From Undaria pinnatifida (Eukaryota; Sar; Phaeophyceae; Laminariales; Alariaceae): DNA of 64,000 nucleotides. A program made the position numbers and the translations under genes. Location: contig JABAKD010000011.1 of NCBI GenBank assembly GCA_012845835.1, positions 5,604,036 to 5,668,035 of the forward strand. The letters are read 5' to 3'. This document shows, in pieces, positions 37,509 through 44,300 of the stretch. How positions within the stretch are numbered: position 1 is the stretch's first letter; the number at the start of each line of letters is the position of its first letter. Under the pieces are notes generated by a model. It had not been told where the DNA came from and made no database searches. It worked only from the letters and a program-made list of their open reading frames with translations.

Positions 37509-37806
37509 GAGGTGCCGAGGTGTCGGATATAGGCTGCAGCAGGAGAGGGAAGTCACGCTCACGGATGGAGTCGATGTTGCGGCGCCGACTCATGACCTGA
37601 GCGGAGGTGGGAGAAGCCGGGCGCTGCCCGAGGAGAGGCTCATCGGAAGGCGTGCCATATCCGTAGTGTGGGTTTGTGTCTACGAACGCGGCGCGCTGTG
37701 ACAGCCTTTCTTGATGATTCTCAGCGTGGAAGGAGCTGATGGCTGCCTGGGAAGCTTGCTGCTCCTCCAGTTGCTGCGTGGATTGCTTCCACTCTGCGGC
37801 CACCAT
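14575..37806 (-). CDS. MOCOS: Molybdenum cofactor sulfurase (MOCOS/ABA3-like), nine exons
   Basis: Family role: this enzyme takes sulfur from L-cysteine through a PLP-bound NifS-like domain and a persulfide cysteine, and passes it to Mo cofactor held by the MOSC domain, activating xanthine dehydrogenase and aldehyde oxidase in the cytosol. Exons (minus strand): 37288-37806, 23876-25203, 21228-21414, 19847-20280, 19242-19377, 17700-18095, 16767-17465, 15834-15958, 14575-15064. All junctions are GT-AG and phases join without a break, giving 1437 residues. Visible signatures are YLDHAGAT and GNPHSQ (exon 1), SFYKIFG with the PLP lysine near residue 613, GCFCNPGAC with candidate persulfide cysteines near 799-806, [17 protein letters not shown], the MOSC N-terminal YPIKSC motif and FRPNFVVNG...PCSRC. 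The human protein is about 890 residues; the excess here is low-complexity insertions. The family assignment is very secure; exact splice sites are inferred by eye. Confidence 0.93.
15834..15958 (-). CDS. MOCOS: MOCOS exon 8: FRPNFVVNG segment of MOSC
   Basis: Codons 1234-1275. It encodes [20 protein letters not shown] and ends in FRVTGPCSR, the conserved Mo cofactor pocket of the MOSC domain that continues across the next junction. Phase 2 donor GTGATT. Confidence 0.87.
16025..16475. repeat. MOCOS: GGT/GGC trinucleotide microsatellites in MOCOS intron 7
   Basis: GGT and GGC runs at 16030-16110 and 16325-16475 give false poly-Val, poly-Pro and poly-Thr ORFs in several frames. They lie inside an intron (15959-16766). 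Confidence 0.85.
16767..17465 (-). CDS. MOCOS: MOCOS exon 7: MOSC N-terminal barrel, second part, and MOSC start
   Basis: Codons 1001-1233. It opens [18 protein letters not shown], matching the family after the LKQ of exon 6. Further on, [17 protein letters not shown] and [15 protein letters not shown] are typical of the MOSC region, followed by a Gly/Ser/Ala-rich insertion and [15 protein letters not shown]. It ends NAPKQ before GTGAGC. Confidence 0.85.
17700..18095 (-). CDS. MOCOS: MOCOS exon 6: MOSC N-terminal barrel, first part
   Basis: Codons 869-1000. After a short linker it encodes [20 protein letters not shown], the characteristic start of the MOSC N-terminal domain, then a Pro- and Gly-rich insertion, then [20 protein letters not shown]. 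It ends LKQ before GTGAGCACC; phase 0. Confidence 0.88.
18200..18950 (-). mobile_element. LINE 3' end fragment in MOCOS intron 5
   Basis: The minus frame reads [55 protein letters not shown] and [17 protein letters not shown], the C-terminal zinc-knuckle and tail of a LINE reverse-transcriptase polyprotein, with [18 protein letters not shown] further upstream in a broken frame. It is in the same orientation as the host gene and ends in the tail region before a G-rich run. Confidence 0.8.
19242..19377 (-). CDS. MOCOS: MOCOS exon 5: [17 protein letters not shown] segment
   Basis: Codons 823-868. It encodes the end of the aminotransferase-like domain, including [17 protein letters not shown], a strongly conserved MOCOS block. 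The acceptor is ACAAG with a weak polypyrimidine tract; the donor GTGAGAT gives phase 0. Confidence 0.85.
19485..19745 (+). repeat. 255-bp dispersed element in MOCOS intron 4
   Basis: Begins with a G run and TACTCAGTTTGTGCATGGCC and ends near ATGGATGACAGCG. About 85-90% identical by eye to 20300-20560. No ORF of note, so probably a non-autonomous element. Confidence 0.8.
19847..20280 (-). CDS. MOCOS: MOCOS exon 4: catalytic cysteine region
   Basis: Codons 679-823. It starts [19 protein letters not shown] and carries the C-terminal lobe of the NifS-like fold, then [13 protein letters not shown], the family motif that holds the persulfide-forming cysteine. A Gly/Ala-rich insertion precedes it. 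Phase 2 donor GTGAGG. The exon sits between two direct copies of a 255-bp repeat. Confidence 0.9.
20295..20560 (+). repeat. 255-bp dispersed element in MOCOS intron 3
   Basis: Direct copy of the element at 19485-19745, with the same G-run start and the shared block GGCAGACATTGCTTGCACCA. The two copies bracket MOCOS exon 4. Confidence 0.8.
21228..21414 (-). CDS. MOCOS: MOCOS exon 3: [11 protein letters not shown] segment
   Basis: Codons 616-678. The acceptor GTGCAG is followed by one base that completes Gly, then [15 protein letters not shown] and [14 protein letters not shown], both hallmark MOCOS strings just after the PLP lysine. It ends at ...FLGVLALE before GTACTG. Phase 0 at the 3' end. 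Confidence 0.9.
21430..22290 (+). repeat. GGGTA (TAGGG) pentanucleotide satellite in MOCOS intron 2
   Basis: From about 21676 to 22250 the plus strand is almost entirely GGGTA repeats, with an uninterrupted core (21676-21925), flanked by degenerate purine-rich DNA from 21430. It resembles the TTAGGG telomere repeat minus one T. The long Tyr-Pro-Thr-Leu-type ORF on the minus strand is an artefact of this array. Confidence 0.95.
22877..22945 (-). pseudogene. Relic copy of the 3' end of MOCOS exon 2 inside intron 2
   Basis: The minus strand reads [17 protein letters not shown] and resembles [19 protein letters not shown] at the end of exon 2. It lacks the intact donor and is followed by a stop. 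Spacing from the true exon end is about 1 kb. Confidence 0.65.
23725..23800 (+). repeat. Short LINE-tail fragment
   Basis: Matches, in reverse orientation, the tail seen at 18220-18290 and 32615-32690 (GACGGAGCACCGT and TGACCATTGA/CCACGCAT blocks). Confidence 0.5.
23876..25203 (-). CDS. MOCOS: MOCOS exon 2: PLP domain core with a large acidic insertion
   Basis: Codons 174-616. It opens [19 protein letters not shown] directly after the acceptor CAG and continues the family core ([29 protein letters not shown]). Between [10 protein letters not shown] and [13 protein letters not shown] there is an insertion of roughly 190 residues: Gly-rich, then an Asp/Ser/Val-rich run of short tandem repeats (variations on DSSD). 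The core resumes with [19 protein letters not shown] and ends SFYKIFG, containing the PLP lysine; phase 2 donor GTGAGC. Confidence 0.9.
25370..25435 (-). pseudogene. Relic copy of the 5' end of MOCOS exon 2 (copy 1)
   Basis: Minus strand: CTGCCAG, then [18 protein letters not shown], matching the first 20 codons of exon 2 and its acceptor, then divergence. It lies 170-230 bp upstream of the true acceptor in the transcript. Confidence 0.75.
25567..25625 (-). pseudogene. Relic copy of the 5' end of MOCOS exon 2 (copy 2)
   Basis: Minus strand: [19 protein letters not shown]. The acceptor AG is lost (TGTCGGGG in place of TGCCAGGG). Together with copy 1 and the real exon this forms a loose tandem series of about 190-230 bp spacing. 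Confidence 0.75.
25919..26788 (+). mobile_element. TIR element of about 870 bp carrying a Cys-rich ORF
   Basis: The left end (TACAGCAGTAGTGGCTACGA, then TATAAGAGA) and the reverse complement of the right end (TGCAGTAGTAGCTACGATAT, then AAGAGACGG) match over about 28 bp. Subterminal TATAAGAGA/TCTCTTATA motifs recur at both ends. It lies in MOCOS intron 1, antisense to the gene. No clear target-site duplication was seen. Confidence 0.72.
26115..26486 (+). CDS. Small Cys-rich, possibly zinc-binding protein of the TIR element
   Basis: 123 codons from the ATG at 26115. Pattern: C-x6-C-x-C (CAAGRRCAC), then [12 protein letters not shown] and CHSC in the first half, followed by a Lys/Ser/Gly-rich basic tail ([17 protein letters not shown]). 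The cysteine pairs suggest one or two zinc sites. I do not recognise the family. It sits inside terminal inverted repeats, so it may be a DNA-binding factor or a captured host exon. Confidence 0.5.
   Translation: MPCAAGRRCACVPDQMPAAPGFTKHQCRFCGGYLLGMCVVVDQESDSEMRRACHSCVSPGGGKSSGADTAAWQPPKRTSPESKGKGKSSTGASGGLKLSAADPGKCGGAKKRARDRSVCFRWV
27130..27715. repeat. GC-rich minisatellite in MOCOS intron 1
   Basis: Short units based on CCGTCCCGGGAC / GGGGCCGTC, about 10-20 bp, repeated for almost 600 bp. Because of the unit length both strands appear open (Gly/Pro/Arg/Asp-rich ORFs); these are not genes. Confidence 0.9.
28655..28862 (+). repeat. Dispersed repeat, copy 1
   Basis: Shares CAGCTGTGATATA, ATTCCTCAGCTCCAG and TGACCACGGACTTGATT with 31000-31125, and its last 85 bp are inverted at 29690-29790. 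Confidence 0.65.
29280..29520. repeat. Tandem repeat, two copies of about 120 bp
   Basis: GACCAAAAAATG.AG.TAG starts each copy; CAACCAACCAT, TGTCCAAAAAG and GTCAACTCGTACAGC follow in both. Confidence 0.7.
29690..29830 (-). repeat. Inverted partner of the repeat at 28780-28862
   Basis: CATCCTCCGGCGGATGGA, GCTCACCACAC and ACGTCGTGTCGTGGGTCGAT mirror the earlier copy. The pair brackets about 0.9 kb. Confidence 0.6.
30425..30635 (+). mobile_element. 5'-truncated SINE copy with A tail
   Basis: The body matches 35035-35235 (CGTACC.TAGTGGGGAGGGGG, GGATCTGAGT.AC and GGGATGA), and it ends in 12 A. It lacks the tRNA-like head. Confidence 0.65.
31000..31130 (+). repeat. Dispersed repeat, copy 2
   Basis: Direct relative of 28655-28800, with the same GTATTCCTCAGCTCCAG and CCTGTGACCACGGACTTGAT blocks. 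Confidence 0.65.
31471..31527. repeat. Strong hairpin / inverted repeat
   Basis: AGGGCGCAGCAC (31487-31498) pairs perfectly with GTGCTGCGCCCT (31508-31519) around a 9-base loop. An outer TACGAC/GTCGTA pair extends it. Confidence 0.7.
31702..31790. repeat. ATCGT pentanucleotide microsatellite
   Basis: About 15 units of ATCGT with a few variants, in MOCOS intron 1. Confidence 0.9.
32600..33220 (-). mobile_element. LINE 3' end with internal tandem amplification
   Basis: 32610-32720 matches the LINE tail at 18220-18320. From 32760 to 33150 a unit of about 96 bp, corresponding to the LINE coding region around LGDRWWPQT, is repeated about four times (starts near 32811, 32907, 33004, 33101). Confidence 0.75.
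33844..34016 (+). mobile_element. MITE family A, copy 1
   Basis: Starts TAGTGGTCCGTCTATAGTGC and ends ACCGGTCCTATAGTGGGACC, which are imperfect inverted termini. Internal signature: CGGAGTAGTGCCGGTTGCCG. Related copies lie at 38.8, 43.6 and 45.6 kb. Confidence 0.75.
34872..35240 (+). mobile_element. SINE with tRNA-like head and A-rich tail
   Basis: Near the 5' end a box-A-like TGGTCTAGTGGTTA and, about 40 bases on, a box-B-like GGTTCAAAATTCC form an internal Pol III promoter. A body of about 250 bp shared with 30425-30635 follows, ending in a run of A. The cloverleaf is degenerate, so it is not a functional tRNA gene. Confidence 0.7.
35241..37287. other. MOCOS intron 1, 5' part
   Basis: No supported gene. 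A 98-codon open frame at 35777-36073 on the plus strand has no recognisable domain. A GGT/CCA microsatellite lies at 36945-36990. Confidence 0.35.
37288..37806 (-). CDS. MOCOS: MOCOS exon 1: N-terminus with poly-Gln and start of the NifS-like domain
   Basis: Codons 1-173. The start ATG lies in the context GCCATGG. Residues 1-90 are a Gln/Ser-rich extension without recognised domains. Two CAG/CTG-type tracts encode runs of about 12 and 9 glutamines. The conserved enzyme begins near residue 140 with [12 protein letters not shown] and ends at GNPHSQ, followed by the donor GTGAGCT; phase 0. The poly-Gln tracts are likely length-variable. Confidence 0.85.
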
Positions 37807-38130
37807 GGCAAGGCATAGAATATTGCCCTGTGAGCGTGGAGTGAAGTGGGGTGGGGTGGGGTGGGGTGGGGTGGACTGGCGACAAGCTCAGCAGCAGCAG
37901 CGGTATCGAGCTTTCAACTTCCTTCATCAGTCACACAGCTCAAAAAGAGAACCACTTTTCATTTCCCGGGCTTTCCATAGTGGTTCGCGAGGCGTTATGT
38001 CGGTTCTAGAAAGGGTAGAAAGGGATCCCCTCATTTCCACGTGTCATCGGCAACACCATCCGAGGGTAGATAGAGTGTGGTGTGGGCCGCCCGAGCGTTC
38101 TTGGAGGGGTAGCATCCAATCTCCTGTACT
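37807..38130. promoter_or_regulatory. Shared divergent promoter of MOCOS and the SAP/STI1 gene
   Basis: Only 324 bp separate the two start codons, which point away from each other, so 5' UTRs and promoters of both genes must lie here or overlap. Visible elements are a tandem GGGGT run at about 37847-37872, a CACGTG palindrome at 38038-38043 and a CCAAT at 38116-38120. No clear TATA box was seen. Which elements act on which gene is unknown. Confidence 0.6.
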
Positions 38131-38312
38131 ATGTCATCTGCTTCTATGACATTGGTTGTGGTAACGGCGGTCGCGGTGGCGGCGGCGATAGGTTACCTTC
38201 CTGCCTGCACGACAGCGTTCGTCCTGCCTTCAAGTGTTCCCCGCAAAGTTGAACTCCGGAACGTGGTGCGAAGACCTTCGACGTTGTCTCAGCGCGAGCA
38301 CCACCACCTCAG
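38131..38312 (+). CDS. SAP/STI1 gene exon 1: signal peptide and plastid transit leader
   Basis: Codons 1-61. MSSASMTLVVVTAVAVAAAI is a typical signal peptide, followed by ACTTAFVLPSS, resembling the ASAFAP-type cleavage motif with Phe at +1 used for secondary plastids, then an Arg/Ser-rich basic stretch. The donor AG|GTATCT is phase 2, which fits the exon at 41840. Confidence 0.6.
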
Positions 38313-41300
38313 GTATCTGCCTGTCTCCCCGTAGTGTGTGCATGCGGTGCACACCCACCGTGCTGTTCCTTTCATAGTACGTAAGGGCCACCTCGGAACA
38401 CGGCAGCGATATCAGTACAACCGCTCATTCATGACATGCATGCACATGGATCATGTGTAAACGAACTGCCTCCAAGCAAATAATTCACGCACCAAACAGC
38501 ATAGTACTGAACCAGGCAATGCTGTACCGAATGCGTCCAGAGAGGTTGCTCTTCTCGCGGATTCCAGCAAAGCTTTGTTCGAGTGTGCGTGGGTTATTGT
38601 TCTATAAGGAGGCGCAGATTTTTGGGTGCCGGTAGGCCATTCGCACTCGTAGAGATCTATCACGAGCTCTGTGCTTCCTTGTGCCGTAGAATCTACCCCG
38701 TCCTTCATACCGTACCTGAACAAACTGCAATTGACCCTTGTGACGCATCGTACCAGTACAGAGTATTCCCTCATATAGCGCCGCTACTGGTGTGTGCCAG
38801 CAGGAAATATCGAAATATCGGCACGATAGGGGCAACCGGCGCTACTCCAACGTCGCCACTACCGGTGGTTCTCATCTGTGCCGAGCCATAGTCGCACGCG
38901 CTGTAGCGGGCAACCAGCTCTACTCAACCGGCACTATTGAGCGCTGTAGAGAGACCTCTATTGCTGGTAACACCTTGATCATATCATGGTAAGATACCAG
39001 TATGATACTCAGGAAAGGGTGGGCGGATCCACTCCGCTTCCTCCTGCTACTCATTCCGTCCGAATCTATCCCATCAACGATACACAGAGTCGGAGGGGCC
39101 ATCCGTGGCACGAATGGCAGGTTGTCAGCGGGGCGGGAGGGGCGGAGACCTCTGCCGTGTGAAAATACAGTCTGCCCGACGCCCCTTTCCTGCTGCGCGT
39201 TTGTAACTGAAGCATACCTGGTACATATATCGTGTCTACTCGCAAGAAGACTATGATAGCAGCACGAAGGACAGGCGGATCCACTCCGCTCCCTCCTGTT
39301 GATGGCTTCATGCGAATCTCTCTAATCAGTGATACGCAGAGTCGGAAGAGGTCACGGTTGGCGCTTAGCACGCATACGGGGCTGTCATGGGGGCGGGGAG
39401 CGAGGCGGGGTTGGCTCTGTACTGCTTTTCATACTGCGTGTATCATGTACCTGGGGCCTGGTATGTGTGTGTGGTTCACGTTCAGCTGCCACTTCCACCT
39501 GTCGACAACCAGCACACCCAGAGTCCGTGCCGATGCCTCATCCTAATAGCTCTGTGTTCACAACCTATGAGACAAATGTATGCATCGCAAAGACAGTGCG
39601 GTAAGGCGCTGCGGTGGTCATGCGATGACAAACATACTGAACACGAAAGCGGAACATGCACAAGCCAGCACAGCAAAATTGCGGGGGAGAAAGCTCAGGA
39701 AAAGAAAAAGAACAAATAAACGAGGAGTAAGAAAATAAAGTAAAGGAGAAAATAAAAATAGATAAAAGAAGCGGAACGTATAGTCCATGCCTTCCTGCTG
39801 CAATTGGCACTAACGTGCGTTATCGTAGGAAGGCTGCCCACTCCGTACGGCACGAATGACAGAAGAACCCATTCCGCTTCGTCCTGCTGTTGGCTTTGTG
39901 CAAAGGCATCCCACCAATAACCCACGGAGTCGGAGGGGGCATCCTTGGCACGCGCATGGGGTTGTCATCGGGCGGGGCCCGCCCCGCTCCCCGCCGTCCC
40001 GCCTCGTCCTGCGGTGTTTGCAAGTATGGGGTTCGAGGAAAATGTTGTCGATCTCAGCTGACGGCGGCTGGGACATGTGGCCATATGTTCATATTTTCCA
40101 TGTTTTCCTCCCTCGAGTTTACTCCCATCAACCACTATGTATGTTTCGGCATGTGTAGCGTGTGGTGGTGTGAAAAATTACACTAACCACGAGGCCCATG
40201 CCACGCAGGGACTGAAACACGTGCAATGGTAGACTTGGTTTACAGTAGCAGCAATAGTATGTATCACACGAGTACGGACACATGCTCCTATGAATGAAAC
40301 CACCCATGAAAATTATGCGCCTCGACCCCCCCCCCCCCCCCCGTCCCAAGCACGTTTATCGTTAGCCTGACGCCTCAGTCAATGTGCGCCGGTGCGCCAC
40401 CATCTTTTGTTTTCGCTTATGAGCGAACGCGAGGTTCTAATTTTGACGGCTTCAAAAACAATTTAAAGAGAACACCTCGTTTCGAATTTCCTGAACATTC
40501 CGCTGACCACCAACGCCACAAGTCGACACCAGTTACTGCTGCGCTAGTGCTAGAGACTGACATTCCATCTTCTAGTAAGCCGTTGATAATTCCGGTCAGC
40601 TGAGGCCTTCTCGACAGCCGAGGCGGGAGACGCCAGAGGCTCCATTTTTCCCTGATGCCACCGCAAACCTTTTCCCACCCGTTGGCCTAAGCCCTCCAAT
40701 TTGATCCCTGGGTACGTGAATGGCGACCAGCAGGGCCCATGCACTTGACGTCATGATCCCACTCCGCCTTCCACAGCTAACTAGAACAGCAAAAATCGCT
40801 TATAATATGGTTCTTAGAAATTTACTGCCGGTTTGGTTGTAACGGGGGCTAACCCGGAGATCCGCATCAGCATTGCCTTGGTACTGCGTGTGCTACGAAG
40901 TGCTTGAGCAGCATTGTCGCTGCTAACGGTGCATTTTCGGGGACCCAAAGTGTTTTGTCGAGCAAGTATTTTTGGGTGGTGTGGTGTTGTCAACCGTCTA
41001 TTGTGAGCGGTTGTGATGCATATTGTTGTGGTGTGATATCGACTATGCGTGGACGGCCGATTGTGATGCCTTTTTCAGTTTAGTAGTACGAGTACGTAGT
41101 GATCATGTTTTGCGTGTGTCGTACACTTGTGTGTACCACGCGCATCGGCTCTGCGTAAGTTGTAGTGTGTGGGCACTACGTTTTTTAGTCGTCCGCGCCA
41201 ACCCCTAGTTACACAGCGCGGGCTGCTTCATGTGGTCGGCACTGTATTATAATCGTCACTTTGCAGCGATACCTTCCCCCCTCGAAAAGGTTGAAAGGGT

Positions 41301-44300
41301 TGCAGCAGGACGTACCAGTACTATGCAATATACGCGTTCCCTTGGCAACCACCGAGGGCCTAGACCACCGGATACCAAAACCGACACCACTGACTTGACT
41401 CGCCGCCGTACAACCTGATGCATCTAAGCCAAATGAATGTCGCCCGCCCGCCCGCCCGCCATTCGACGATTTTTGTCCAACCACACGACTCTGCAGGGAT
41501 GCCTCCCAGTTTTCATGTCGAGCAGCGAACGCGCTATCAACTGCAAACTGCTTTCACCCCTCGCAGGTCATAAATCCGCCACCGCTGCAGCTCGTATTGG
41601 TTTTGTTTTCTTACGAACGATGCGTAACCTTGACCTGACACGTCTCTCTCCCCCCTCCCCTACCCCCCCTCCCTCTCCCTCTCCCTCTCCTTCTCCCTAT
41701 CCCTTTCCCTCCCCTACTCCCTCCCCTTCTCTCTCTCGTTGTCCCTCTCCCCCTCCCCCTCTTTGTCCCTCTCCTTGTCCCCCTCCCCCTCCCCCTCCCC
41801 CTACCTCGCCTTCTCCGCCTGTACGTATCCACGCGGCAGACCGCGCACGCTCGGCTGGTCGAAAGGTCGAGTTGTCAAGCCCCCTGTAGCATACTTTTCC
41901 TCCTCCTCCTCCTCCTCCTCTTCTTCCTCCTCCCCCCCCACCCCCTCCCCCTCCTCGAGCGGAGCGAACTCTGGAACGGGACCAGACGCGGTGCAACAGG
42001 AAGTTGGCCGCATCAGAGAGGCGCGAATGACGGCAGGTCAGATCAAAACTGAGCTCGACACCCTTGGTGTCGACTACACCGGCTTGCTGGAGAAGGCCGA
42101 GTATGTTCTCGCGCTGGCAGAAGCCCGAGTAACGCCTCCTTCGCAGGGGGGGGGGGCAGCGGACGCCTCGGTAGGAGAAGACGCCGCCCCGCCATCGGAC
42201 GCCCCAGAAGCAGAAGCAGCAGCAGAAGAAGCGGCAGCGGCAGGAGCTTCAGCAGAAGCTGAAGCGGCAGGGGGAATAGCAACAGAGGCTGCAGAAGCAG
42301 AAGCAACAGCAGCAGAAGAAGCTGCAGCAGAAGCAGCAGAAGCAGCAGCAGTAGAAGCAGCAGCAGCAGAAGCAGCAGAAGCAGCAGCAGACGAAGCAGC
42401 AGAAGCAGAAGCAGCAGCAGCAGAAGCGGCGGCGGCAGCAGCGGCAGCAGAAACAGAAGCAGAAGCAGAAGCAAAAGCAGAAGCAGCAGCAAAAGCAGAA
42501 GCAGCAGCAAAAGCAGAAACAACCAGCGCGGCGGCAGCGGCAGCAGCAACCGATGAAGCTGCCGCCGATCAATCTTCGGACCAGCAGCCCGACCAGAAGG
42601 AGGAAGAAGCCGGGCATGAAGCTTCGTCGGCGCCGCCCCCGGTCCCGGAACCGGTGCCTGAACCGGTGCCGGAAACGAAACTCGAATCGGAAATAGAATC
42701 GGAAACGGAAACAGGGTCGGAATCGGAAACGGAATCGGAAACGGAATCGGTATCGGAACCGAAATCGGACACAAATTCGGGAACAAGTTCGGAAGCGGAA
42801 ACTGGCATGGAGCAGGAGGCCAGCAGCGTAGACGAGGAGGTATCTAAAATCAGGGAGGCGCGTATGACTGCCGGGAAGATTAAGGCTGAGCTAGACTCGC
42901 TTGGCGTAAGCCACACCGACCTCCTAGAGAAGGTGGAGTTCGTACAGAGATTGGCGGAAGCCAGGGTGCGAAACTCCGGGGGGGTTGGGGCTGATACCGG
43001 TGGCGACGACGATGCTCAAGGGCAAGAGGAAGGGGAAGGAGATGGGGGAGAGCCGAAGGAGAGGCAAGAGAACAGCAGTGAAGACGCCGGGGGGGTAGGT
43101 GCTGGCACAGAGGAGGTGGGGGGGGCGGCGGTGGGAGAGGGCGAAAGCCCGGTGGAAGATGTCCCGCCTGCATCTACTGATGCTGCTGTGGTTGATGAAG
43201 AACCGATGGTTGCTGAGGAAGAGTCCCCACCGCATATGGGCGACGCTGAGGAGGGCGGGGGGGAGAAGGGGGCGGACGCCGGGACGGGGGCAGAGGTGGG
43301 GGCAGAGGCGGGAGACGTAGGTCCTGGAGAGTTCGAGAGGGGCAGCGACGGCGATAGAGAAGAGGTGAGGGCTTGCGTGATTGGCGCGGTGGAGTCACCC
43401 TTCGACAAGCGATCGCCTGGAGCAATCGCCTGGAGCAAGCATCTGCGTTTTTCCGTTTCTTTCGACACCGTATTGGCTTTGTTTCGAGCGCGGACGGTTC
43501 ATGGGTGTCCGCGACGGTGCAGTGGTGGTTCATCAACAGTGCCGTTATGTGCCAACCAGAAATACCGGCACTGTAGCGGCAACCGGCACTACTCTGCATA
43601 CTGCCACCGCTGTTTCTTCCCATCTGTGCCTATCAACTTCACAGGGACTTCAGCGAGTAACCGGCACAGCTCAACAGGCACTATAGAGGGGTCTCTTTTC
43701 TTACTTTCTTGTCATGTGTGTATATCCCAATAGACGCCGTGCGGACGGAGAGACGGAGGAAGGAAGGTCGGCCGTTGTTCGTTTTACTCAAACACCGCGT
43801 ACCGCGCGCGCTGCCATGTGCTGTGGTCTCACGCGAGCACGTGCCCCTAGTTTTTGCCTCCCCCCGATACGCCAATGGTCAAATAACTAACGCAAGCAAC
43901 AAATGAGTACCCCGCACCGCTCCTTTTCCCTCCTCCCCCCCCTCCCCTCCTCCCGTACCAACACCCCGTCTTGACCTATGTGTTGTGTGTGTATAATATG
44001 GGTGCCCAGGTTGAGGCGATGCGCGTCTCGATGATGAAGAAGGAGCTGGACGAGCGAGGCGTTGACTACAGGGGGCTGCTGGAGAAGTCGGAATTCGTCG
44101 ATCTCTTGGTAGACGCGCGGGCCCGCGGTATCACCGCCCCCTCCGCCACAAGCGGCGATGACGGTGCCGATGGGGGGGAGGAGGAAGAGGGGGCGGGAGC
44201 CCCCAGCGGGTCGAAGGAGGATGAGAATGGGTTTGACCCTAGCTACAAGGAGGTCAAGGTGATTTTTTTTTTCTCCAAAACACCGCTCTATGGTGGGAGT

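Noticed and set aside
42043..42786. 247-codon minus-strand poly-Leu ORF
   Set aside because: Antisense of the GCAGAA repeat that encodes the Ala/Glu region of the SAP/STI1 gene.
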